Positions 11,655 to 22,537 are shown, counted from the first letter of the stretch. The stretch: DNA of 64,000 nucleotides from Miscanthus floridulus (GCF_019320115.1 NC_089595.1:111864461-111928460); one strand, 5' to 3'. Translations and numbers: made by a program. Notes: generated from the sequence alone by a model not told the origin.

Positions 11655-12451
11655 GAAGCCTCGTCTATTCTCCAGGCGACTGCGGAGGCGGCGAGAGAAA
11701 CAGGTGCTCCCGCCGGTGAGACCACCATTCTTTCTCGTCTCCGATGGTCTTACTGGCCTCGGATGTGAGGGGAATGAGTGGATCTCCGCCCGGCAGTGTA
11801 GATTAGGTCCCTCTAGGTATAGGGTCTGGTGTCCGGCGGTGGCGTCAAGGAATAAGGTCTTCTCACGCTCTTCCCCGTCTCGTGAGAGCTCTACTCCGGT
11901 GCTGGCGACGATCGCATGGAGGTGGAGTCCGGCTTTGCCGGCTTCTGTAAAGGAGTCCGCGCGGATTGCCATTCCGTCGTCTCGGGGAGGCGGCGGTGCC
12001 GGCGACGTGTTTCGTCAAGGGTGCAGCGACGGTTAAGGGTGATGTGGCTGGCTGAAGAGTGGATCGAGCTCGAGCCTCCCTCGGCGCGAGTCGACGGCGA
12101 GCTGCGATCCATGGTCGGTGGAACTCGGGGTGCGTCCCTGGCCGAAGCTTCTTCAACGACAGAATCGACCCGGGCTCGGCGTCGGGTGTCTAGTGCGGCT
12201 CATTTCAAAGCTACTATGCGATGGGGTTCCTCCGGATCTGGGTGGCGGCGGGTGTTCCCGGCGTCTGAAATGGACGGAGGTGGAGTTCGCCAACGAGATC
12301 GACGTGCACGGTGGCCAGGGGATGTGATTTGTATTTTCTATAGGGGCTTCTGTGCAAGTTCGTTGGGACTATCCTGTACCGTCATATCTGTATTTGCTTG
12401 TCTTTTACGTTGTCCTTGTCTAGTAATACAGATATGTATTATAAAAAAAAT
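11655..12451 (+). mobile_element. Polyadenylated retroposon with target-site duplication
   Basis: About 800 bases of GC-rich, mostly non-coding DNA ending in ATGTATTATAAAAAAAA. It is flanked by AATATTTTTTTT at 11642-11654 and 12452-12463, a duplication of about 12 bases. Poly(A) plus a long target duplication marks target-primed reverse transcription. The frame at 11916-12704 crosses the element end and is not taken as a gene. Most likely an internally deleted non-autonomous LINE derivative; the parent family is not recognised. Confidence 0.65.
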
Positions 12452-12500
12452 AATATTTTTTTTCTTGGCTTACAATAGTGCAGGGCTTTTAGAAACTAAG

Positions 12501-12621
12501 AGGCTGTTCGGCTGGCTGGCTCCGCCACTCACGAAATCACTGTTTACATCCTGCCAGAATAGTATTTTTCTCTCACAAAAATCAGTCAGAACAGTATTTT
12601 TCAGTCCTGCCGAACAGGGCC
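12501..12621. mobile_element. Short hAT-like MITE
   Basis: Well-kept member of the short family: AGGCTGTTCGGCTGG at the left, CCGAACAGGGCC at the right, TTTTTCTCTCACAAAAATCA in the core. It sits 37 bases after the retroposon target duplication. Confidence 0.65.
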
Positions 12622-12754
12622 TAAGTGTAGCAACTAACTGGCACTGGTTGCCTAACTTTCTGAAGCTAATGCAGGGTATAACAGATGTATGCGACGGCCA
12701 ATAGACACTCAAACCATGAAGCTTCAAGAGTTGATAATTCTTCATAGATGATCA

Positions 12755-12855
12755 GCCCCGTTCGCTTCGCTGAAAAAATAAGTCAAAACACTATTCCGGC
12801 TGATTTGGTGTGAGAGAAAAACACTGTTCCGACTGAAAAAACAAACTGAAAAAAG
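12755..12855. mobile_element. Partial short hAT-like MITE
   Basis: Half element of the same family: CCCCGTTCGCTTCGCTGA at the left and GTGAGAGAAAAACACTGTTC in the core; the right terminus is missing. Confidence 0.45.
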
Positions 12856-12959
12856 ACGGATTATAAGAGAAGCAAGAGTCCAACAAAAACCAGTGCGCCA
12901 TAATAATTAAGTTGAACATAAATCATTGCCGGCTAAAAGGATTATTTGTTTCTCGAGCC

Positions 12960-13651
12960 TCAGGCTTCTTCTCCATGGCGCTCAACGCATACAGCTAAGT
13001 ATGGCTTCTTGCATTCTCTTTCACATTCATTATAGATCTGGTGTTCTTCGGCACAAAGAGTTTTCTTTCCATCATCTATCAGCTGAAAAACATTAATGTT
13101 ATACAAATTAGCCTAAGAAGTTACTAAAAGTGCTGAGCAAATCTGGTATGTTGGAATATCAGTTGAAATTTATAGAACACAATACAAACCTTCAGTCTTC
13201 CTCCCTCCCAGTCCTCCTCGACTTCTTCCACCTGGTCTTCGTCCACCTCATCTCCATCCTCGTCGTCGTCGCTGGTACTGGTGTGTACCGAAGGTGCTTT
13301 AGACAGCGAGTATTCTTTCCATTTCTGAAAAGGCGTTACGGTTGCTTGATCTTAGTATACTTTGATCGTCGATACAGATTGGGGAATATCATTAGGGATT
13401 ATAAAAGGCACGACAATAGGGTTCATGTGAAAGTTCAAATGACAACAGGAAAAGCAACTGAGCGCACCTTTCCAAGGGCGTCCATCCTTTCGTGTATCGG
13501 AAGATGACTTAGGCCAGACAACATCTCGGAGGTCCAAGTCGTACTTGCTGATAGACTGGAGAACAAAAGTAGAGTAAGGCGGAAACCGTTCCGAAAACCA
13601 ACTGTGATTGCGGTCGTCGCCGCCGCCTTCACCTGATGGGATGCCTGCCAT
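12960..13651 (-). pseudogene. Array copy 4 of the small acidic protein, frameshifted in exon 1
   Basis: Exons 2 (13190-13324, 45 codons) and 3 (12960-13082, 40 codons plus TGA) are fully open and keep GT-AG borders; exon 2 has a long Asp/Glu run and exon 3 ends with a C-x3-C-x7-C pattern. Exon 1 (13468-13651) starts at a matching ATG but lacks five bases after YDLDL, so the normal donor is reached in the wrong frame and translation would stop inside exon 2. This copy shows the longest C-terminus and is the best guide to the ancestral gene. A shorter product from an internal ATG in exon 1 is conceivable. Confidence 0.55.
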
Positions 13652-13837
13652 GCTTGCCTCAAACAAACGTGGAAGGCGGCGGCGGCGGCGGCGGGGTAAG
13701 TGTGTGTTGCGTTGCGAGTTTGAGGAGCCGAAGACGACCTGGCCGACGGAAGGACCCTGTACGGCCCACGAAGGTTTCCAAGATGGTTAGGTGCTAATGG
13801 CCGCATTATCGATGGCAACTAGGGTAGATTTGCCTTT

Positions 13838-13995
13838 CTTCAAACCTGTATGCTGTGCTCAGCCCTACTCTACCGTTCATTGCAGTTTGGCAGTTTGCAG
13901 GCGGTTTCGATGGTGATACTATGCGCGCCTTTCACCAAAAAAGAAAAAAAAACAGTTGAGGAGAATGCGTCAACCTTCCAGCACTCAGAAAGAAT
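13838..13995 (+). pseudogene. Fragment of the CHUP1-like last intron and exon
   Basis: Matches 1718-1850 of the CHUP1-like gene: the intron end with GTGCTCAGCCCTAC, the acceptor CAG, and TTTGCAGGCGGTTTCGA through the region coding for DTMRAF. The copy has a small duplication around the acceptor (GCAGTTTGGCAGTTTGCAGG) and an A-rich insertion that breaks the frame. It lies about 50 bases beyond the stop of the armadillo gene on the opposite strand. Confidence 0.8.
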
Positions 13996-14042
13996 GGTGA
14001 TCATCAAAATAGAAGGGAAAACTGAACACTTGATAATCGAGT

Positions 14043-17000
14043 TCAGCAAGGCAAGCTCTTGGAGCTAGAGCTCGTAACCAGCAGCTTAACATTGGTCAGG
14101 TCCACGGACGCCGTGGCCCTCCTCAGTATACACTTCATGTTCCTATCCAGGCTCTGCCTCACAATCTTGCCCACGGTGGTATCCCGGCGGCAATCCTTCG
14201 CCTCCCGGCCGTCCTCGCCGGCGACGTCGTCGTCGGGGCACGACGTGCCGCCGTCTCCCTCCACGCGAGGCCCCGAGTGCGCGCTGACCCTGCTCTGCTG
14301 CGGCCCTTCCTCCTTGAACCACTGCAGGATCTTGGCCGCCCGCCGCTGCGCGAGCGGGCTGCCGAGCAGCGAGACCTCCAGGAGCACCTGCACGACGCCG
14401 AGCTGGCGCATCCTGCGCCGAAGCGCGCGGCTGCCGTGCCGCGCGAGCACCATGGCCAGGTACGTCGCGTGCTCCTGGCACCGCGCGCTCTCGTGCCGCG
14501 TCATGGCCTCCAGGACCGCCCGCGACGCCGCCTCGCCCTCCTCCTCCTCCATCGCCTTCCTCGCCGCCGCGCTCGCTGCCGCCAGCTCCCCGAGGATGCA
14601 CAGCGCCGCCTCGGACGTCTTCCGGTCCAGCGAGAGGGACAGGGACAGGAGCGCGCGCACGGCGCCGCTGGACACCACGTCGCGCGCGTGCTCGAGCTTC
14701 GTCGACAGGTTGCGGAGGGCCGCCAGGCACGGCAGCTTCGTGTCGGACCGGACGTCGGCGGCGCTCAGCGTGGCCACGAGGAACGGCAGGAGCTCGGTGG
14801 TGGAGAGGGGGAAGTCGGTGTTGGCCAGTGACGAGATGGAAAGAACCAGCAGCGCCAGCTCCTGGCTTCTCGACAGGTCCTTGTCGTCCGTGAGCCGCGG
14901 CAGCTTCTTGAGCAGACCGGCCTTGACGATGTGCACCTTATTTCTGAAAACCAAGAGCAGAAGCCCATCAGCACTTCAGCAGATAACCAAAATGACAACC
15001 CAGAATATTACAGATGTGCAGAAAACATGCTGCAATGGAGTTCAAAGAACAATTTTGCCCTTTTTTCAATCACCTAAAATTGCAGTACTAATAAAGCACT
15101 ACTTTTTTTTTTCAATCAATCACCTAAAAACTAAAATTGCAGAGCAGAATCAACAGATGCACCAAAAACATAATGCAAATTCAAAGAAAGGCTTTGCCAT
15201 TTTTCCATCAACTACTCAAATTGCAGACTAATCTACCATACTCTCTTAATGCTATTCTCTTAATGCTGTATACCAAAATTGACAGCCCCTGCGTCCACGT
15301 CACCTAACAATTCCTTCTGTCCCATCCGTACATCCAGCGATCAGGTCCGTCCGATCCTCCTCCCTTCTGGCCTCACCTGGAACCTTCCTCAGCAGCCGCA
15401 GCACGCTGCCCGCAAACACCCGCCGCCTCCTTGCCGTAAAAAGAAAGAAAGAAAGAAAAAAAATCCGCGGCCTCCTCGCCACGCCGCCGCCGCCGCCGCC
15501 TCCTCCTCCACTGCCCCACCCTGTCCTCCTGGCCGCGGCGTCCCAGCAGGCGACCCCCGCTCCACGCTGGTCATGCCGGCGCAGCCCCGGCCCGCTCCGC
15601 CGTCCCCGGCTGCACGCCGCTCCCTTGCATCTACGCTCGCGTGCATGCTGCTGCTGCCATCGCTGGTGAAGGAAGATGTGGCCCACTGGTGCGTCCCTCC
15701 TCCGCTCCATCTCCGGTTCCTCCGATTCAGGTGCCGCACATCCCACCGGACTTTCAGGCGCACAAGGCGTAGACTGTTTGCGGCTTCCAGGAACGGAAAC
15801 GGTGAGTTCTCATGCTTCGCTGCAGAAAATAAATGGATACCTTCCGTCGGCCTCTCCAATTCAGTTGCTTTTGTTTTCTCATACCTATGGTACCTTTGCT
15901 TACAGAAATTTCTGTCCACACTGAAATTTTAAATGACATGTGAACAAATACCAACTGAATTCAGGTATTAATGCCTGCGTACGTGTCCTTTTTTTTTTTG
16001 GTTGTGTGGGTTTCTAACCGTGTCGTAAATACTCTACAGATTATTGATGTGTGCAGCTACTACGGTTCCACAGGTACTCTCCTTTTGCAACTCTGCTCAT
16101 ACTGTGTCAAAACTTACATTTAGGCCTTGTTTAGATGCCATCCAAATTCCAAGTTTTTTCACTTTCTCTCCACCACATCAATTTTTAGCCGCTTGGAGTA
16201 TTAAATATAGGTAAAAAAAATAACTAATTGCACAGTTTAGTTCGAAATCACGAGATGAATCTTTTGAGCCTAGTTGGTCCACGATTGGACAATATTTGTC
16301 AAATAAGACGAAAGTGCTACTATTTATCGGGTTGAAATTTTTTCGCAATCTAAACGAGGCCTTACTGACTTGCAATGCTACTGCAGCCCCTTACAGATTT
16401 GGGTATTTTGTGCATGATTTTCCTCCCCTGAAGTACCGTTTCAGCTAACAGTGGTGCAGGTGATTAAAACCACAGATTTTGGACAACCCGAGATGAAAAT
16501 GGCATCTCATGTGACTTACAAATATAGGTACACCTGAACTGCTTACTTACCATGTCACGTCGGCTTACTGAATTCTGTCAGATGCAATTTGCCCTTATGG
16601 CTACACTACAAACCCCTTCACCTTCTCTAAATCTGCTATTTTCTGTATGTGTCCTCAGGTTCATGCCAACATTCTGCGTTCCGATCCAATAGGAAGACAT
16701 ATAGTAACCACTTCTATGATAGTCGTCAAACTGGCAAAAAAATTACAGCTACCGACTCAGTCTACAATTACCGCAGAGACCTGATAGCCTTATCATTTCA
16801 TAGGGAAAAAGACTTAGTTACCCAGAGCTTATTTTTCGGGCCATACTATATGTCTGTGTTACTGCCTTTGTCATTTTCTTATATAATTAGATCCTCCAAT
16901 CCAATCTTCTAACAAGTTGTATACTCAATGGTGACCTTCAAGCCGTGAACTTACCTATATAGTATCTTTTCCTGATGATGGATAGAAGTCTAACCTTTCC

Positions 17001-18717
17001 ATAAATATGTTCATACACACACTGATCCAAAAGTAAAACAGATGTTCCCGGAGTACTACCACTATTACACCTACTGTTCTTAGTATAAGGAGCAATTACC
17101 ATTATTTGTTCCTCTTTCTTTGTGCTTCTAACTGCTACTGAGTATTCATAAATGTTCCCAAAAAATTCTCTTAGCCTATACTTTAACTGTTGCTCTTGCT
17201 GCATCTGATAGGAGCGTATGTTAACATATTGCCTCTCTACATTTAATTGAACATTATACAGACCTACCAAGAAGAAAAATACGTTCTGTTTATGTATGAC
17301 CATACTGCATATAGCAACATAAAAAAAATGAGAAGTTCACGGTACTGTGCCTTGAAATCTACATCATTCTGTTTTGCAGATCATCGTTCCTTTACCTCCC
17401 ATGACCATGCATATGCCTCCACTTTCTTATGGCCATCTTTCAGCCGCCTGTTCGGCTGAGGCTTGCTGGCTGGCTGGGCTGGCCAGCCCCTCTTTTTCTC
17501 TCGCACAAACCAGCCAGCAGTACTTCTTTACGAACCAGCAACGATACGAACCAGCCAACCGAACAGGCTGGCAGTGTCACTTCGCTGCTTGAAAACCATT
17601 CCAACTGGTATGGTGATGTATACAAACAGCATCACATTAACTTCAATTTTATTTCCATATCACTGCAGCTCAGCGGAGGCCTAAGGATTCAGCTTCTGCT
17701 TTGTCTTCCTTTTGTTTATGTAGACTTGAATTGTTGGCTGTGGCACTAATTCTAACCTTGCCGTTACACTCGCTGCTGCTTCGTCTTGCTCTTATTCATC
17801 AAGACTTACATGGAACCGGCAAACTCTAGCTATGTATTGATCTGTCAAGTATACTGTTTCGGCCCCTGTACAAATACTACTCTAAGAGCGTACCTAGTGC
17901 AGAGAGCTCCCGCTCTGTGCGGGGTCTGGGGAAGGGTGTTAGTGGCAAGCCTTAACCTCGCCTGTGCAATGCGAGGAGACCGCGACTCGAATCCGGGACC
18001 TTTTGGTCACAGGCGGTAAGACTCTACCGCTTGCACCAGGCCCGCCCTTCTATACAAATACTACTCTCCCTATTATAAATTATAGAGACCAACTAAAATT
18101 CTATCTTGATCATACAGATGATATCAGTACGCATACACTTATCAGCCGCTCCTACAAAGACTCTGCTCAATAGATGATTTTAGTGTATTCATCTTAGTTA
18201 CTATAATTTTCAATCGTGATTGCATCACTTCCCCGCGGCAACGCGCGGGGTACCCACTAGTATATAATATATAATTCAGGAGAAACAATTCTGAACTAGT
18301 GAATTGTTGAATTTTAATCAAGCAGCCAAAGGAAAGGATAAACAAACTCCAGTCGATTAGAAAACGCTTCTTGGAGCATTCAGAAGTCACATGGCTTCAT
18401 GCATCACGGTCTATTGGATTACACGTCTGCTCTTCTATGATTCTATCATCTGGGTGCTTTCACGGGGTGCCATTGTGGTTTTCAGTTTCATTCCACTGTC
18501 ACCATTGGCAGTCGATGCACACAGGCAAATTAGCAACGAGTGCAAGTCCACATCAAACCTAGTAAAAACTGGGTACGTACGTCCAAGTTCTCAACGTGGG
18601 CGTGTCACACACATGGTGACATGGTGTCTAACTTTTCCTGACGCACCATGTATGTGCTTGTCACTATCGGGGGCCCATGGCCATATCCACATGACATTCC
18701 AAAAATGCATTACGCTA

Positions 18718-18752
<35 letters not shown>

Positions 18753-20323
18753 ATAAAGCACAAATGTCTCTGTAAGAGCTAGCTGGTTTCGTCAAAGTGA
18801 TGGAACAAACGAAAAGAAACACATGGTTAGGCCTTGGGTCCATTTTGTTTGGTAAACTTTGTCTGCAGAAAACAAGGGAGGCTCTGAAACCTGAAAGAGC
18901 TGAGCCTGAGATAGTATTGTACGTTTGGGCTACCTAATACCAACCAACAAAGCTGAAACTGGAGCCAGATAAAGCGCTGGCATTAATGGCCCTGTTCGTT
19001 TCGCTGATTTGTTGTGAGAGAAAAACACTGTTCGTTCGCTGAAATAGTACGGCAGATAAGCGAACAGTATGTGTTCTGGTCAATGATTTTGGCAGATCAA
19101 ATAACAATGGCGTGAGGGGACTCTCACGTACGCAAAAGTTGGCCCGTGCTTGCCTAATGGTTTGTGGAAAGCAGCAGCCGGCAAGAATTGATGGGCGTGC
19201 ATATTGTTTAAGAAGGACTTTGACAAATGCTGCTCAAAAGGTCAGAGCAGTTTGAGTGGATTTGGCATGGCAGAGACAACCGCCCAAGGGGGGACACCTT
19301 TGTCAAGGCTAACCGATTCTGATTTAGTGATTTTTCAATCCTTTGTTATATGGTTTTGTGAAAATTGTGAATGTAAAGCATCGTGACTGACTACAGCGCA
19401 GTTACATGTGCAAGTGCAGCAACCCAGAGTTTTTTTTTTTAATTCAAACGAATATATACAGCCTGTTCGTTTCGGCTGAATTGACTTAAAAGCCATGACT
19501 GAAAGTACTGCTGGTTGGTTTGGTGTAAGAGAAAAATACTGTTCGTTGGCTGATAAGCCAAGGCTTATAAGCCGAATACAGACTCTCGAACAGGATCGTA
19601 CGTATGTACTTTCTGACGTCAAGAGTTCTTTCTTTTCCTGGAGAAATAGCAGTTGATGGGGGACTTGAGACACAATTTGCTGACTCCAAAGTCTGAACAA
19701 TAGGTGGATTTCAAATTCAAAGCAAACCAAACATGTTTGAGTGAGGAAAAGAAAGGAAGGACACCACGGAACAGAACCGTTCAAGCACCATCTTCGAAAA
19801 GAAAACTATCCAAAAACGTGGCCTCTTTTTGTCTGAATTTTGGGACAAGACCATTGCTTCCCCCAATTCAAATCTCATGCAGCAGAGACATACTACGCTA
19901 CCCACTCTGTTTCCCCTGCCCAAAAGAGTTTCTAGTAACAACATGTCTCTCAAAAGAAGTTGCACGCGAGAAGAATCTCGAGGAAAGAACACCAAGGCAG
20001 GCACGCAGGCAAGGTAGGCAACAAGCACGGAGAAGTAGAACTCAGTGACCGACCAACCTGTGCGTCCCTCTGGCGAGCTCGAGCAGCGCCCCGGCCGCGG
20101 CCACGCGCGCTCCCGCGGCGCTCCGCCCGTCGGCCAGCATGTCCAGGAGCGCCGGCACGACGCCGAGCTCGGGCAGGAGGCGCTTCGTCCGCTCGTCCGC
20201 GCGCGCCAGCCTCGCGACCTCCCCCGCGGCGTCCCGCTTCTCCTCCTCCGCCGCCGCGCCGAAGCTGAGCCGCCTCACCGCGGCCCTCATCGACACGGCG
20301 TCGTCGACCGCTGCTGCCCCCAT
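14043..20323 (-). CDS. Armadillo-repeat protein (PUB7/45-type ARM region, no U-box)
   Basis: Two exons on the minus strand: 20058-20323 and 14043-14943, joined by a 5114-base intron; the split Arg codon (AG/A) restores GTHRNKVHIVKAG, a conserved stretch of ARM domains in U-box proteins of the PUB45/6/7 group. Product 388 residues from ATG at 20323 to TGA at 14043. Helical ARM repeats span roughly residues 30-290, with typical segments such as GVVPALLDMLADG, LPCLAALRNLSTK and AAKILQWFKEEGPQQ; the tail is polar. No U-box precedes the repeats, so it is unlikely to be an E3 ligase by itself; ARM-only relatives act as protein-binding scaffolds. Exon sequence is very GC-rich and intact. The start ATG was chosen because sequence upstream is poorly conserved-looking; an earlier in-frame start is possible. 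Confidence 0.85.
15270..16122. other. GC-rich, exon-like segment within the armadillo gene intron
   Basis: Plus-strand open frame from 15279 to 15932 with a Pro/Ala-rich start, plus a short stretch near 16031-16077. A further small open stretch with good splice-like borders (about 16386-16447) would encode YRFGYFVHDFPPLKYRF. These could be exons of a gene nested on the opposite strand, or a captured gene fragment. No family is recognised. Confidence 0.25.
16123..16361. mobile_element. Tourist/Harbinger-like MITE
   Basis: Ends in GGCCTTGTTTAGAT and its near complement ATCTAAACGAGGCC, 239 bases, flanked on both sides by TTA. A TTA/TAA three-base duplication and AT-rich non-coding body fit the PIF/Harbinger class. 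Confidence 0.8.
16362..17445. other. Intron DNA without assignable features
   Basis: Apart from the small exon-like stretch at its left edge, I see only AT-rich intron sequence here. Short open frames on both strands show no recognisable motif. Confidence 0.4.
17446..17567. mobile_element. Short hAT-like MITE
   Basis: GCCTGTTCGGCTGAGG at the left, CCAACCGAACAGGC at the right, core TTTTTCTCTCGCACAAACCA. Complete member of the short family. Confidence 0.65.
17884..18052 (-). mobile_element. Au-like tRNA-derived SINE
   Basis: On the minus strand the element has a Pol III box A (TGGTGCAAGCGGTAGAG) and box B (GGATTCGAGTC) in a tRNA-derived head, followed by the body characteristic of the Au SINE family of grasses. 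It is flanked by the perfect 15-base duplication TACAAATACTACTCT at 17869-17883 and 18053-18067. Length about 170 bases. It lies inside the armadillo gene intron, in the same orientation as the gene. Confidence 0.9.
18230..18260 (+). mobile_element. Helitron-like 3' terminus
   Basis: CCCCGCG - GCAACG - CGCGGGG forms a 7-bp stem, followed by TACCCA and CTAG, then T. This is a canonical plant Helitron 3' end. The matching 5' end was not found. Confidence 0.65.
18718..18751. repeat. G34 homopolymer
   Basis: 34 consecutive G residues inside the intron, followed by AATAAAGC. On the transcribed (minus) strand this is C34. Confidence 0.95.
18988..19069. mobile_element. Short hAT-like MITE, compact form
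   Basis: GGCCCTGTTCGTTTCGCTGA at the left, GTGAGAGAAAAACACTGTTC in the core and AAGCGAACAG at the right; about 82 bases, shorter than its relatives. Confidence 0.55.
19461..19594. mobile_element. Short hAT-like MITE
   Basis: GCCTGTTCGTTTCGGCTGA at the left, CTCGAACAGG at the right; the interior has an extra palindrome-like block (AAGCCAAGGCTTATAAGCC) also seen at 42196-42330. Confidence 0.65.
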
Positions 20324-20876
20324 CCCCGCCACCACCAGTAAGGCCGCCGGCTCGGTGGCGCCGGTGCATGCGCACGCACGCACGTAGCTGCCGAGGTGGG
20401 CGATGGTGGTGTACGTTTTTGTTTTTTCGCGCGGGCAAACGTAGCGGTAGCGCCCGTGGCGGGCGGTTGGGTTGGGTTTGGGCGTTTGGCTCGGCACGGG
20501 CGTTTTGTGGGGGAAAGTGGCTTTAGATTTGGTGATCTCGGCCCCCCGGCAGCTGACGTGTGGAGCACTTGTTGGGAGGCGGGGTTGGGCGTTGGGGTTC
20601 GGTTCGTCCGTTCGGTCCTTGACGTGGTGGTACCGGTACCGCACCGTGACACCACCAGCGGCACCGGCCGGGAAAGCTGCAAAAGTGGCGACGGCCGGCC
20701 GGCTTTGCGTTGTGTTGGGGGTGAGCCGCCTCCACCGGGCGGCCTCGTGCCCTTTTCTTGTGACGACTTGTGAGCATGGCCGGCGGCCGGCGTTATCAGG
20801 TACGTACCCAGGGTACATGCATGCAGGACCGATGTGCAGTACCGTGCTTCTTCGCCGGGTACGTTGGGGAATCGGT
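20324..20876 (-). promoter_or_regulatory. 5' flank of the armadillo gene
   Basis: GC-rich upstream sequence expected to contain the 5' UTR and core promoter. No clear TATA box was found next to the gene, so the start site is not placed. Confidence 0.35.
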
Positions 20877-21000
20877 CCCATTCGGCTTACCCCATATTCG
20901 GTTTCTTTTTTCAGCCGGAACAGTATTTTTCTCTTACAACAATTCAGCCAGAACAGTGTTTTCAGTCAGTTTCAACCAAAATTCTGTCATCCGAACGGGA
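20877..21000. mobile_element. Short hAT-like MITE
   Basis: CCCATTCGGCTTACCCC at the left, ATCCGAACGGG at the right, core TTTTTCTCTTACAACAATTC; lies about 550 bases upstream of the armadillo gene start codon. Confidence 0.6.
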
Positions 21001-21450
21001 CAATTATAGCAAGCGGTGCTTTGGACGGTAGCTTGCTCGTGCTTTTTTTGTTTTTCTGCCCTGAAATTATTCTACCTAACTCGATCTTCTAAGGAAGAAT
21101 TCTATCGTCATTGCGATGACTGAACTGTCACATGACAAAAACATGTCTGCCTGCGTGGCCAAATTTACTCATGGTCGGCTTATAGGTATGGAAACTACGT
21201 ACAACGTACGTACGGGTCCATAAGCACTGCAACAGAAAATTTATTGATGCTCGATCAGCAAATTCAGTTCGAATGCAACCGTTTGATCAGGGCGTTTACG
21301 ATGGTGCCATGGTAGTCATCTCAAGCCAAAGATGGTGAACGGAAATTTGAAAAAAAAAAACTCTGGTGTCAAATGGCATGCTACAGCACTAACATATTCC
21401 ACCGCTGACTTGCCAAGGGACCCAGATCTCGGCTGACTCTGATAAGTATA

Positions 21451-21981
21451 GGAAAAAGTCCATATCACTCCCTCAAACTTTGGCCTATGTCCAAATAACC
21501 CCCTGAACTAACATTTGATTCAATTTACTCCCTCCAACTATTTAAGTTGGTCCAACCAACACCTTAAAGAGATTTTTATTTTTTGTTTCTCTATGTACAA
21601 ATTATATTTTAGTTTCAAATTTTGTGAGGTGATAGAGGACATTGTATTTTGTGTTGGAAAAATGCACTATGAATTTTCATCATTATGTTTTACACGATAT
21701 TGTATCTCTAGTGTTAATTTATTATTAAATTTCCTAAGCTATCAAAATAGTGGCAAAAAGTTAAGATATATTTTTCTAACATAATTTATGATGTTCTCTA
21801 TCATATCATAAAAGTTGATATTAAGACTCAACTAGTACGTAGAAAAACAAATATAATAAATCATGTTGAGGGTAAACTAGATCAACTCAAATAGTTGGAG
21901 GGAGTAAATTGAACCAAATGTAAGTTCAAGGGGTAATTTGGACATATGCCAAACTTGAGAGGAGTAATTTGGACTTTTTCC
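21451..21981. mobile_element. Mutator-like long-TIR MITE
   Basis: 531 bases with imperfect inverted repeats of about 110 bases (GGAAAAAGTCCATATCACTC at the left; the right end is the complement of GGAAAAAGTCCAAATTACTC). Flanking 9-base duplication ATAAGTATA / ATAAATATA with one mismatch. Nine-base duplication and long TIRs indicate a non-autonomous MULE. No transposase. Confidence 0.85.
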
Positions 21982-22192
21982 ATAAATATATGTTTGGCTG
22001 AGCTTTGGCCGGGTAGCTCATACTCACATGCTCATTTCAAATGAGTCATTTGATTTGATTAAAAAGAAAGGAGTAGTAAGTGCTGGTGGCCTGCATATGG
22101 TGGGTCGGCTGGTTCGGACACAAATGGTGGAGCATTATATAAGAGAAGCGTTAGAGATCCACTAGTGTAGTGGTGTGCTTGACAATGACTAA

Positions 22193-22537
22193 GACCTGTT
22201 TGGTTTCTACAGGCGCTTCTAAAATTCCTGTCACATCGAATGTTTAGACACATGTATGGAGTATTAAATATTGATTAATTACGAAACTAATTACACAACT
22301 TGCGACTAATTTACGAGACGAATCTTTTAAGCCTAATTAGTCCATGAGTTGACAACGTGTCGCTACAGTAAACATGTGCTAATGACAGATTAATTAGGCT
22401 TAAAAAAATCATCTCGCAAATTAGCCTCCATCTATGTAATTGGTTTTATAATTAATCTATATTTAATGCTCTTTATTAGTATCTAAACATTCGATGTGAC
22501 ATGAATTTTAGGAGCGACTAAAGAACCAAACACCCCC
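22193..22537. mobile_element. Tourist/Harbinger-like MITE
   Basis: 345 bases from GACCTGTTTGGTTTCT to AAAGAACCAAACACCCCC, flanked by TAA on both sides. The interior has further inverted blocks, such as GAGACGAATCTTTTAAGCC and its imperfect complement. Confidence 0.8.

Noticed and set aside
14059..15231. Plus-strand open frame of 390 aa
   Set aside because: It is the opposite strand of the GC-rich armadillo exon and runs on into intron sequence.
17884..18052. Functional tRNA gene
   Set aside because: Boxes A and B are present, but the cloverleaf is degenerate and the unit continues into a SINE body with its own target duplication.
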